Positions 6,702 to 13,403 of a stretch of 32,374 nt of DNA are shown here, in pieces. A model generated the notes under the pieces. The model saw only the letters and a program-made list of their open reading frames with translations. It was not told where the DNA came from and did not search any database. The translations under genes and the position numbers were made by a program. The DNA comes from Prochlorococcus sp. AG-418-K17. GTDB taxonomy: Bacteria > Cyanobacteriota > Cyanobacteriia > PCC-6307 > Cyanobiaceae. Location: positions 1-32,374 of the forward strand of contig QCMD01000009.1 in NCBI GenBank assembly GCA_003214055.1, written 5' to 3'. Each line of letters starts with the position of its first letter. The stretch's first letter is position 1.

Positions 6702-7003
6702 TTGAATAATTGTTTTTTTAATTTTTGGTTGATTTAAAATTTTCAAAAGGAATTTATTAATTTTTTCAGAATTTTTTAGATTATAAAATATTAATGAAAA
6801 AGAAACCAATATAAACTTTTATTTATTTTTTTATATTAATTAATAATTTAATTAAAAATTCAAAGATTAATACTTAATTATTTTGAATGAAACAAATGTT
6901 GTATTAACTAAAAATGTTATTTTGATGAAACAAATATTAGAAATTTATTAAAAAGCTTGCATAAGAATAATATATTTGGTTTCTTAGAAAAAAAAGCTGA
7001 TTA
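6702..7003. other. gene-free AT-rich stretch
   Basis: This stretch holds only the unlikely N-terminal extension of the permease frame (to 6809) and low-complexity AT sequence. I see no terminator, promoter match or coding frame worth reporting. Confidence 0.4.
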
Positions 7004-7126
7004 ATGAAATTTAAAAAATCATTAAAAGAATGCAAATGTATTCATTGCCAAGAAAAATCAGAACAGATTAATCGTTCTAGATTGTATTGGGATAAGTTAG
7101 CTTTTAGTAGATCTATTACTATTTAA
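7004..7126 (+). CDS. small Cys-rich protein, 40 aa
   Basis: The product has 40 residues and is basic, with a cysteine cluster near the start: ECKCIHCQEK, giving CxC and CxxC spacing plus His. This resembles one half of a zinc ribbon. A single such half would need a partner or dimer to bind metal. The rest (INRSRLYWDKLAFSRSITI) is basic and aromatic. The start is ATG with no clear ribosome-binding site. Confidence 0.45.
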   Translation: MKFKKSLKECKCIHCQEKSEQINRSRLYWDKLAFSRSITI

Positions 7127-7201
7127 TGTAGTTTTTTAAGGCTATTAAACTTTATAGAAATTAAAAATATTATCTATTTTATTGAATACTTACCTAAGTA
7201 T

Positions 7202-7303
7202 TTATTTTGCTTTTTGGTTATTCCTATAAATTTTATTTTCTTTATTTAAAAGCAAAAGTATAGAGATTATGCAAAGTGGTATAAGAATAAAATCTAATGA
7301 CAT
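7202..7303 (-). CDS. small single-helix membrane protein, 33 aa
   Basis: The N-terminal half is a membrane helix (LDFILIPLCIISILLLL), followed by a polar, basic tail (NKENKIYRNNQKAK). The first ATG gives the right start. The build is the same as several other tiny proteins in this window. No family name can be given. Confidence 0.45.
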   Translation of the reverse strand: MSLDFILIPLCIISILLLLNKENKIYRNNQKAK

Positions 7304-7378
7304 ATTTAATTATTTTTTATATTATCTTTTTAGCAAAATAAAAACTTTTAGACATTTATTTTACTTTTCAAATCTTAA

Positions 7379-7410
7379 AGAGCTTGCTTGTATCCCTACC
7401 AGCAAGCTCT
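7379..7410 (-). ncRNA. 10-bp hairpin with conserved loop, partner of 9326-9364
   Basis: AGAGCTTGCT (7379-7388) pairs perfectly with AGCAAGCTCT (7401-7410). Read on the minus strand, the 12-nt loop is GGTAGGGATACA. The loop matches the loop of the hairpin at 9326 in 11 of 12 positions, while the stems differ by compensated changes. Only three T residues follow on the minus strand, so it is a poor terminator by itself. It may be part of a small RNA or a binding element. Strand is chosen by the match with the second copy. Confidence 0.5.
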
Positions 7411-7705
7411 CATGACGATAATAGTTAAATTCAGCAGTTCTGAAATTAACAAGCTAAGCACTTCCTAAATGCCTAAATACATTTTAATAAGTAAAATTAC
7501 TTAGTGTGAGTATAAATGCTTAAGCTGCCCCTCCTATGGATTTGAAGCAGGCAAGTAAATTTAATTTCTAGCGAACTTATATTTTTAATTTTTGGCATTA
7601 ATACAACAAAAAGTTCTTAAAAGCATGGATATAGAACAAGTTAATAAAGGAGGTTTACATAACTTAATATATATGTTACGTTATTTAACAATTGCTAATT
7701 ATTTA
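7411..7705. other. leader region of the first Hlip gene
   Basis: The Hlip frame stays open upstream to a TTG at 7592, with other possible starts at 7625 and 7673. A perfect AAGGAGG at 7647-7653 has no usable start codon 5-10 bases beyond it. I cannot assign a promoter with confidence. Otherwise nothing is seen. Confidence 0.35.
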
Positions 7706-7912
7706 ATGTCAAATTCAGGAGTTACTACGGAATCAGGTGGAAGACAAAATATGTTCCCTTCTGAAACTAGACCATATATCGATGAAACTGTTTCATACGA
7801 AGGTTATCCTCAAAATGCAGAAAAGGTTAATGGTCGATGGGCAATGATTGGTTTTGTAGCATTACTTGGTGCATACATTACTACAGGACAAATCATTCCA
7901 GGTATTTTTTAG
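7706..7912 (+). CDS. hli: high-light-inducible protein (Hlip), 68 aa
   Basis: Hlips are one-helix relatives of the light-harvesting antenna that bind chlorophyll and carotenoid in the thylakoid and protect photosystems under light or nutrient stress. The C-terminal half carries the chlorophyll-binding signature ExxNGRxAMxGF (EKVNGRWAMIGF) and the typical Prochlorococcus end TTGQIIPGIF. The N-terminal TTESGGRQNMFPSETRPYID matches longer Hlips. I choose ATG 7706 because family members begin at about this point. The frame remains open upstream to 7592, so a longer form (residues from 7625 or 7673) is possible. It diverges in orientation from the pair at 8491-8738. Confidence 0.88.
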   Translation: MSNSGVTTESGGRQNMFPSETRPYIDETVSYEGYPQNAEKVNGRWAMIGFVALLGAYITTGQIIPGIF

Positions 7913-7941
7913 GTTAATTAAAAGTTTATAGATTTTAAAAA

Positions 7942-8070
7942 TTATTTTAAACTTGAAAAGAAAAAGAACCAAAAGAAGACAGTAGCGTTCAAGCCAAAAA
8001 TCAATGCCAAAAAAGTATAAACGAATTTTTTACCTACAAACGCAGTTTCGGGCTCAAGCTTTACTCTCAT
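7942..8070 (-). CDS. small single-helix membrane protein, 42 aa
   Basis: A polar N-terminus (MRVKLEPETAFVGKKFVY) leads into one hydrophobic helix (TFLALIFGLNATVFFWFFFF). The motif VKLEPETAFVGKKF looks conserved rather than random. The gene lies convergent to the first Hlip gene, 29 bases from its stop, within the Hlip cluster. A role in thylakoid membranes is plausible from context only. Confidence 0.55.
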   Translation of the reverse strand: MRVKLEPETAFVGKKFVYTFLALIFGLNATVFFWFFFFSSLK

Positions 8071-8434
8071 AATATTTTTAATTTAAATTTATAAATCAAT
8101 TTAACACCTTTAAAAGAAATTTTCCTAAAATTCTAAAAACCTATTAAGGTGAAACGTTCAATAAAAATAACAATTTTATTGAAATACAAACGATTTTAAA
8201 TAAACCAAATTAATAATATTATTGTTCCTGAAATTTTACTCAGGTATATGACTTTATTATTATTGAAGTTTAAAAATTATTTATCAAATTATTTAATAAC
8301 TTGTTTAAGGGCTTTCCAAAATATTATGAGAAAAAATAAAATTTAATTATGCAACGGATTCTTGGAAGTTCTATAAAGGATTAATACGAAAAATTAATTT
8401 TTAAATTGTATTTGTATAAGTTTTAGGAGTTATC

Positions 8435-8469
8435 AAAAAAAAATCGGATTTAGAAGCTAAATCCGATTT
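8435..8469 (-). terminator. rho-independent terminator for the tandem Hlip genes
   Basis: AAATCGGATTTAG (8441-8453) and CTAAATCCGATTT (8457-8469) form a perfect 13-bp stem with a 3-base loop. On the minus strand it is followed by a run of T (the As at 8435-8440). It lies 22 bases after the stop of the second Hlip gene. It is the clearest terminator in the window. Confidence 0.85.
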
Positions 8470-8490
8470 AAAGTAAACTTTTAGATTAGC

Positions 8491-8631
8491 TTAGATGAAA
8501 CCTGGTATGATTTGACCTGTTGTGAGGTAAGCTCCAACTAAAGCTATAAATCCTATCATTGCAAATCTACCATTTAGTTTTTCTGCAACAATTTTTTCTT
8601 TCTCTACTAATTTTTTTTCTGAATTAGTCAT
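8491..8631 (-). CDS. hli: high-light-inducible protein (Hlip), 46 aa
   Basis: This is a one-helix chlorophyll-binding stress protein of the thylakoid. The signature EKLNGRFAMIGF is canonical, with Glu, Asn and Arg all present, followed by IALVGAYLTTGQIIPGFI. The polar N-terminus is MTNSEKKLVEKEKIVA. Its ATG at 8631 shares one base with the TAA of the upstream Hlip gene (TAATG), so translation is coupled. The open frame extends further upstream, but that part is the other Hlip gene read in the wrong frame. A strong terminator follows the stop. Confidence 0.92.
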   Translation of the reverse strand: MTNSEKKLVEKEKIVAEKLNGRFAMIGFIALVGAYLTTGQIIPGFI

Positions 8632-8738
8632 TAAAACCAGCCTGGTATGATTTGGCCTGTTGTTACGTAAGCGCCTACGGCTGCTACGAAACCTAACATA
8701 GCTGCCCAACCATTAAAACGTTCTGCTTCAGGAGTCAT
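8631..8738 (-). CDS. hli: minimal high-light-inducible protein, 35 aa, Arg replaced by Trp
   Basis: The product has only 35 residues: a short start (MTPEAERFNGWAAMLGF) and the helix with AAVGAYVTTGQIIPGWF. The chlorophyll-binding ExxNxRxAMxG signature is present except that the Arg is Trp. In Hlip and LHC helices this Arg makes an ion pair with the Glu of the partner helix. The partner gene downstream keeps the Arg, so a heterodimer with one Trp-type and one Arg-type subunit is an attractive idea. The genes share TAATG and one promoter at 8765-8793. Confidence 0.88.
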   Translation of the reverse strand: MTPEAERFNGWAAMLGFVAAVGAYVTTGQIIPGWF

Positions 8739-8764
8739 TTTTTTGTAAGTAAATTATGTTAATA

Positions 8765-8793
8765 AATATAACATGTATATAAATTTATGTAAA
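8765..8793 (-). promoter_or_regulatory. likely sigma-70 promoter of the tandem Hlip genes
   Basis: On the minus strand TTTACA (8793-8788) and TATATT (8770-8765) are separated by 17 bases. Transcription would start near 8758, leaving a leader of about 20 bases before the ATG at 8738. Position and spacing fit well. In this AT-rich setting the boxes alone are not proof. Confidence 0.5.
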
Positions 8794-8856
8794 GAAAAAC
8801 ATAGATAATTAAATGAAGATTCTTCTTAAGGTTAATTATGTTACATAAATGTATCA

Positions 8857-8973
8857 TTATATACTCGATTTAGGATATTGTCTGCTAAAAAGTTTACATT
8901 GAATATTATGGCAATCATCTAACTTCTGTTCCTCTATTAAATATTGTTTTAGCTTTTCTTTCGTTTCTTTCAA
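8857..8973 (-). CDS. possible 38-aa protein, TTG start
   Basis: From a TTG at 8973 the minus strand encodes a charged helix (KETKEKLKQYLIEEQKLDD) followed by CHNIQCKLFSRQYPKSSI. The residue pattern is protein-like. An in-frame stop lies just upstream, so the start must be close. There is no ATG and no strong ribosome-binding site, so confidence stays low. Confidence 0.3.
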   Translation of the reverse strand: MKETKEKLKQYLIEEQKLDDCHNIQCKLFSRQYPKSSI

Positions 8974-9196
8974 TAATCTTTAACTCTTATTATTTGTCGT
9001 AACTAGTTCTCAAAAGGAAGTAAGTATATATTTTTGAAATTTCTTTGGTGAGTTATCTTCAAAGATAAAATTCGAGCTTAATTAATCTAATTTTGTGTTC
9101 AAATGATTGATTATTTTGATCGATTTGATTTTTAAATAAAGCTTCTAGAAATTAATGAATAATCAGAATTAAATAATAGCATCATTTAACTTTGGC

Positions 9197-9310
9197 ATGT
9201 TCTTATTTAAGTTACATACATCAATGTTTTTGTTCTTCTTTTTTGAATTAAAAAGCTGTAGTTTGATAAATTTAAGGATAAAAAAATCTCTCATTTCAGT
9301 TAAATTTTAA
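9197..9310 (+). CDS. possible 37-aa hydrophobic peptide
   Basis: The frame encodes a Phe-rich hydrophobic segment (MFLFKLHTSMFLFFFFEL) and a basic end. It stops 15 bases before the strong terminator hairpin at 9326, which would end its transcript neatly. Low-complexity T-rich DNA readily yields such Phe runs, so this may be chance. Confidence 0.22.
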   Translation: MFLFKLHTSMFLFFFFELKSCSLINLRIKKSLISVKF

Positions 9311-9325
9311 CTAACATTAATTTAT

Positions 9326-9364
9326 GGGTCAGCTAGTAGGGATACAGGCTGACCCTAGTTTTTT
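9326..9364 (+). terminator. terminator hairpin with conserved GTAGGGATACA loop
   Basis: GGGTCAGC (9326-9333) pairs with GCTGACCC (9348-9355); a T-G pair extends the stem to nine. The 12-nt loop is AGTAGGGATACA. TAG and six T residues follow, making a good rho-independent terminator on the plus strand. The loop is unusually long for a terminator and matches that of the hairpin at 7379-7410, which suggests it has a function beyond ending transcription. No confident plus-strand gene precedes it, so it may end a non-coding RNA. Confidence 0.7.
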
Positions 9365-9437
9365 GACTATTGTTTTTATAATAAAAAGTATTTTTTTTTT
9401 TTGAAAAAGTTGCTATTAATAAATTAAAGGATTTTTT

Positions 9438-9602
9438 ATGTCATTTGTTACTTATTTCATGCATTTAGTTTTTGTAAATATCCCCTCTTTTTTTCGAACT
9501 GATTTAGTAATTTATATATTACCGATTCTATCCGTTTCAATATTATTATTTAGTTTAAAGATAATGTTTTATCAAGCGCCGAAATTAAGAAGAGTTAAGT
9601 AA
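9438..9602 (+). CDS. small membrane protein, 54 aa
   Basis: An AAAGG lies eight bases before the ATG at 9438. The product has a hydrophobic N-terminal stretch (VTYFMHLVFVNIPSFF), a second clear membrane helix (LVIYILPILSVSILLFSL) and a basic C-terminus (YQAPKLRRVK). The positive end would face the cytoplasm. It lies on the same strand as the gene at 9665, 62 bases away. No family is recognised. Confidence 0.55.
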   Translation: MSFVTYFMHLVFVNIPSFFRTDLVIYILPILSVSILLFSLKIMFYQAPKLRRVK

Positions 9603-9664
9603 AAAAAATTAAAAAATCAAATTCAACATTTATTTAAAGTTCAGTTTGAAAATTATATGTATAT

Positions 9665-10288
9665 TTGATTTTGGACAATAGGTTATTTTTTAAAGCTACT
9701 AAAAGAAATAGAGAGAGCATACGGGAAGTACTATCAAGCATTATATCAAGTGGCTTCGTTCTGGAAATTGGGAGTGGTAGTGGAGAGCATGGAGTTTTCT
9801 TCCAAAAATGCTTTCCTGATCTAATATGGCAGACAAGTGATCCAAAGCTTTCTCATAGAAAAAGTATAAGTTCTTGGATCGAATATGAAGGATTAAATAA
9901 GAAAATGCCTCAACCTTTGGCTTTGGATGTAGAAGATACTCCTTGGCTAATGCCAACTAATTTAGGGTTAACTTTACAGGGCATTATCTCTATTAATTTG
10001 ATTCATATAGCTCGTTGGAACTGCACTAAATCATTATTTAAGGAGTCTGGAAAATTACTTAAGAGTGGGCAATTTTTAGTACTTTATGGACCATTTAAAA
10101 TTAATAATGAATATACAAGTTATAGTAATATTTTATTTGATAGATCTTTAAAAGCTCAAAATAAATTTTGGGGTATTAGAAATATTGAAGAGATTGATAT
10201 TGAAGGAAATATAAACGGTTTTTTTAAGCAGGAGATTATTCCTATGCCAGCTAATAATTTTTCATTAATTTATAGAAAATCGTCTTAA
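9665..10288 (+). CDS. DUF938 family SAM-dependent methyltransferase-like protein, 207 aa
   Basis: The SAM-binding motif I is VLEIGSGSGEHGVFF at residues 32-46, in the form typical of DUF938. Other family marks follow: WQTSDP, the acidic ALDVED, INLIHIARW, LYGPFKINNEYTSYSN, FDRSLKAQN, FWGIRNIEEI and the closing IPMPANNFSLIYRK. Length is normal for the family (about 200). The substrate is unknown. The start is TTG at 9665 (or a second TTG two codons on); the nearest ATG at 9657 runs straight into a stop. N-terminal DNRLFFKATKRNRESI matches the expected beginning. Confidence 0.87.
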   Translation: MILDNRLFFKATKRNRESIREVLSSIISSGFVLEIGSGSGEHGVFFQKCFPDLIWQTSDPKLSHRKSISSWIEYEGLNKKMPQPLALDVEDTPWLMPTNLGLTLQGIISINLIHIARWNCTKSLFKESGKLLKSGQFLVLYGPFKINNEYTSYSNILFDRSLKAQNKFWGIRNIEEIDIEGNINGFFKQEIIPMPANNFSLIYRKSS

Positions 10289-10335
10289 TACCACCTCTAA
10301 AAGTATTAATGTTCTAAAAATTTTTTATTAAGCAC

Positions 10336-10497
10336 TCAACCTAATAATTTCTTGCTCCACTCTTTATGCTTCTCTTCCAAATTTGAAACTTTCTCTCCTA
10401 AACTTAATTGTCTTTCAAGTAATTCGACTTTAGTAAGAGTTATTTTCTCGGAATAAAACTTGATAGGTTGTTTACCGTGCAAATTGTCTCCGCTCAT
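10336..10497 (-). CDS. small coiled-coil protein, 53 aa
   Basis: The product has 53 residues. After a short polar start (MSGDNLHGKQPIKFYSEK) it is one long amphipathic helix (ITLTKVELLERQLSLGEKVSNLEEKHKEW), probably a coiled coil. The ATG start is clear. It is convergent with the DUF938 gene. Such peptides often act as partners of larger proteins, but no partner is shown here. Confidence 0.6.
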   Translation of the reverse strand: MSGDNLHGKQPIKFYSEKITLTKVELLERQLSLGEKVSNLEEKHKEWSKKLLG

Positions 10498-10625
10498 AAA
10501 AAAAATAATGTCTAGACTCTTTCTTAAGACGAAAAATCCATATTTCTTAATTCTTTTATATTCTTTTCATATTTATGTAAATTAATGTGATACTTAATTT
10601 TTTTTTAGAAAGCGTACCTTTCTTA

Positions 10626-11783
10626 CTAATAATAGTGAGATTGCCAGACATATTTGGCTTTATTGATATCGTATTTAACAGCAACACAATTGCAAGCTAT
10701 GTTCCATAAAGCTTTATGAATTGGATCAGGATTAAAAAGATAAGCTTTTTTAAATGATTTTTTAATCAAAGGAGTAGCTTTTATTGCGTAATAATGAGGA
10801 ATTGTTGGACATACATGATGGACTACGTGACTCGAACCTATGTTGTGATGAAGAAAATTAAGAACTCTTCCGTAAGGCCTATCAATAGATAGAAAAGCTC
10901 CTCTCATAAAAGAGAATTCAGTATTGGAAAGATGAGGCACATCTGAATCTGTGTGATGAAGCCAGGTATATATCACTAGCCAACAATTAACAACTATAAG
11001 AGGTCCAATATACATTCCGATAATTTGAAAAATTCCATACCTTGAGACTAAAAGAATAAGCCCTATGATTGTTAAAATTACCCCAATGTCCGATATCCAG
11101 ACTTTTTTAGCCCATTTGGAAGGCCATAGTGCTTTAGAAAAAGGCTTTGTTGGCCAAAAATGATTAGATTTGCCATATTTTAGTCCCCCAGTGCTGCCAG
11201 AAAGTAAATAAGCAGGCCATCCAAAAATAAGATGTAAAACTAGTTGAAGTACTCCATAATTTATCTTTCCTATTGAACTTGAGAAAGCAATTTCTTTTTC
11301 CCCCCCTTTTTTTTCGGTCAATCCATTTCCATATATAACTAATGGAACATGAGTTTCTCCAGTGGTAACATTATTTGTATAACGATGATGTACTGCATGA
11401 GATCTTTGCCAAGAAAAATAAGGAACTAGGAGTAATGAATGTAGTAAATATCCAATCATAGTTTCTAAAATCTTGTTTCTAGAAAAAGCCCCATGGCCAC
11501 ATTCATGAGCAATTACCCAGAATCCCATTGCAGTGGTCCCCGATAGAAATGCATACAAGATCCATATTGGAATCATTTCTGAAGTAAGTGGTATGGATAG
11601 TCCAATTAAAAATACAATTATTTGAATTAGGACTGATTGCAAAAGGTATCCCAAAGAAGTACTTGTTTTACATTTAAAGTAATTTTTAGGAATCACATCT
11701 TGAAATTCTTTTTTGCTTGGAATATCAGTTTTATTTATTTCAAGCGCTTGGCCTTTGAGACCAGAGAGATAAAAATTTCTCAA
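10626..11783 (-). CDS. membrane fatty-acid desaturase, delta-12/omega-3 type
   Basis: This di-iron membrane enzyme introduces cis double bonds into acyl chains of membrane lipids, using ferredoxin and oxygen. The three histidine boxes are present: HECGH at residues 93-97, HAVHH at 129-133 and HVVHH at 319-323. Four hydrophobic segments surround them (about 50-70, 74-92, 180-195, 235-275). HECGHGAFS and the GETHVP segment resemble delta-12/omega-3 enzymes of the plant FAD2/FAD3 kind. Length is 385. The start is TTG at 11783; no in-frame ATG lies nearby. Exact regiospecificity cannot be read from the sequence. Such enzymes are usually induced by cold. Confidence 0.88.
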   Translation of the reverse strand: MRNFYLSGLKGQALEINKTDIPSKKEFQDVIPKNYFKCKTSTSLGYLLQSVLIQIIVFLIGLSIPLTSEMIPIWILYAFLSGTTAMGFWVIAHECGHGAFSRNKILETMIGYLLHSLLLVPYFSWQRSHAVHHRYTNNVTTGETHVPLVIYGNGLTEKKGGEKEIAFSSSIGKINYGVLQLVLHLIFGWPAYLLSGSTGGLKYGKSNHFWPTKPFSKALWPSKWAKKVWISDIGVILTIIGLILLVSRYGIFQIIGMYIGPLIVVNCWLVIYTWLHHTDSDVPHLSNTEFSFMRGAFLSIDRPYGRVLNFLHHNIGSSHVVHHVCPTIPHYYAIKATPLIKKSFKKAYLFNPDPIHKALWNIACNCVAVKYDINKAKYVWQSHYY

Positions 11784-11988
11784 ATTTTTAGTTTAATTTA
11801 GTTTAAAAAATTATTTTATATTTACTATTATCTATTACCGTAATGAATTCTCAAAGTATGTTTTTTGTTATTTTATAAAAAAATAAACTAAATACTTAAT
11901 CTTGAGACGAATTCATCTGATTTCGTCTTTCAATTTGGTATCTTTATATTTTTATTTCTCCAAATTTACCTTAAAAAAAATTATAAAC

Positions 11989-12120
11989 CTAAAGACCTCT
12001 TATGTATCTCTTTGGTAATGTTGATGGTTTCCGAGGCTTTACCAAAATAGGCAATATTATAACTCCTACGGTAAAGAGGCATATTGGAGCCACAACCATC
12101 AATATAGATTCTAAAGACAT
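11989..12120 (-). CDS. small single-helix membrane protein, 43 aa
   Basis: The minus-strand frame gives a membrane helix (ILMVVAPICLFTVGVIILPIL) and a basic tail (VKPRKPSTLPKRYIRGL), the usual build of a small thylakoid or plasma-membrane subunit. The opposite strand is also open (ATG 12002) over nearly the same span, giving a polar basic peptide. The membrane-helix version is more typical of this region, so I choose it. Confidence 0.5.
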   Translation of the reverse strand: MSLESILMVVAPICLFTVGVIILPILVKPRKPSTLPKRYIRGL

Positions 12121-12297
12121 AAAAAATTAAAATTCATCTTGTAATTAATAGCAGTTAATACTTTTAAAGTCATGCGTATTTATATCTAAAAAATTATTTT
12201 CTTAATAACTCTAAATAATATTAAGCAAAAAAGAAAAAAAAATAAAAAAAAGAGAATTCTTCAATAATCCATATTATTTATTAATTAATTATTTATT

Positions 12298-12480
12298 ATG
12301 CTTATGAAAGAAAAAAAAAGATGGATGCTAATGACTTATTACTGTCCAACTCATGGAGACTCTGGAAGAACAGAGTCTGTAGAAATAAAAAGAGATGAGA
12401 TTAATAAATCTTTTGCTAAAAATTTGAAAAATAAAAAAAAAATTATAGATAAGAATAGTATTTCCCGTTTAAAAATCTGA
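12298..12480 (+). CDS. small basic protein, 60 aa
   Basis: The start is ATG 12298 or a second ATG two codons later. A short N-terminal part contains WMLMTYYCPTHGDSGRTESVEI, with a Cys-Pro and His that could be half of a metal site. The remainder is Lys/Asn-rich (KSFAKNLKNKKKIIDKNSISRL) and helical. There is no membrane helix and no recognised family. The Lys-rich tail may partly reflect A-rich DNA. Confidence 0.45.
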   Translation: MLMKEKKRWMLMTYYCPTHGDSGRTESVEIKRDEINKSFAKNLKNKKKIIDKNSISRLKI

Positions 12481-12725
12481 AATTTTTTAATAAAATTATT
12501 AATAAAGATATGGTAAAAGTCCTCAAAAAAAAGAAAGCACCTTTTCTTAGTTAGACTGAAAAATAATCAAGTAAAAAGGGCATTTTAAAGAGCCCAAGAC
12601 CTAATATCTTTATTAATTTATTAAGAAGAAAGGATTTTTTTTTACTTAAACTTCTTAATTGTTAAGCAAATAAAATTAATTTATAAAGATATAATTTATT
12701 TAAAAATACATAAAATTGTTATTAA

Positions 12726-12884
12726 TTAAAACTTTTTACTTTCCTTATCACACGTTAACTCACATTGCTGTAGCTCTGCAAATGAGATTTTTTCTAAGAT
12801 TCTAAGCATATCTATCGCTGAAAGTTCACCATCAACATCCCATTTGAGAGTTGTTTTTCTTTGCGGCGAATATTTGCTATTCAT
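12726..12884 (-). CDS. small hypothetical protein, 52 aa, overlapping upstream gene
   Basis: The ATG at 12884 overlaps the end of the preceding gene by eight bases (ATGAATAG), and a GGAGG ribosome-binding site lies inside that gene. Translation is therefore almost surely coupled. The N-terminus is basic (MNSKYSPQRKTTLKWDVDG). The C-terminal half is an amphipathic helix (LSAIDMLRILEKISFAELQQCELTC). DVDGELSAIDMLRILEKI is the distinctive part. Function is unknown. Confidence 0.65.
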   Translation of the reverse strand: MNSKYSPQRKTTLKWDVDGELSAIDMLRILEKISFAELQQCELTCDKESKKF

Positions 12885-13035
12885 TTTTAGTACCTCCCTT
12901 TAGATGAATTTCTAAGCAACGAGTTATACATTCCTGATGGCCATCCACAATACTGCATTCAGTAATACACTCAAAATATGAGTTAATAGAATCATTTAAC
13001 ATATCCTGATTAGAAGGGAAAATTGATTGATTCAT
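12877..13035 (-). CDS. small twin-CX3C protein, 52 aa
   Basis: I take the ATG at 13035, giving 52 residues; an earlier frame start at 13074 adds 13 unlikely residues. The centre holds CITECSIVDGHQECITRC: two CX3C motifs eight residues apart on helices. This is the geometry of small helical hairpins with paired disulfides or a metal site, as in mitochondrial Tim/CHCH proteins. Real kinship is not claimed. The gene overlaps the next by eight bases, so the two products probably work together. Confidence 0.6.
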   Translation of the reverse strand: MNQSIFPSNQDMLNDSINSYFECITECSIVDGHQECITRCLEIHLKGGTKNE

Positions 13036-13250
13036 AAACCTAATATTTAAATTTGGAATAGAGATATAGCACAAAATGAAGAGTTAAAATTTATTTTGTT
13101 AAGTAAATTTTAAAAAATAAGTATTATTAACTAAATTTCAATTTAGCTTTATTTTTTAGAAAAAAATTCATAAATAAATCAGCATAAAGACTGATTTACA
13201 TTTAATTTATTCTATTAGATGATAAAAAAGTTCAGCTTTAAGGTTCTTAA

Positions 13251-13403
13251 ATGAAATCATTATTTAATTGGCTTTCTAAAATGATGGAAAGTATGACAAT
13301 TGCGTTTGTTCATCCGATGAAAAATGACTTACCACCAAATATTGGAACTCATGCTTATAGTAGTATTCCAATGAAAAGAAAATTAAGAAGAAAATTTAAT
13401 TAA
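13251..13403 (+). CDS. small basic hypothetical protein, 50 aa
   Basis: An AAGG lies six bases before the ATG. The product starts with an amphipathic helix (KSLFNWLSKMMESMTIAFVHP), continues DLPPNIGTHAYSSIP and ends very basic (MKRKLRRKFN). The middle DLPPNIG segment looks conserved. It is convergent with, and overlaps by four bases, the desaturase gene that follows on the opposite strand. No function is assigned. Confidence 0.6.
   Translation: MKSLFNWLSKMMESMTIAFVHPMKNDLPPNIGTHAYSSIPMKRKLRRKFN

Noticed and set aside
5893..6705. Plus-strand frames opposite the permease
   Set aside because: Antisense shadows of the permease gene.
6702..6809. 36-residue N-terminal extension of the LptF/G permease frame from a TTG
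   Set aside because: The extra part is Lys/Asn rich and unlike the family, which begins near the ATG at 6701.
8632..8709. Arg-rich N-terminal extension of the second Hlip frame
   Set aside because: It is the other Hlip gene read in the wrong frame; the true start is the ATG at 8631.
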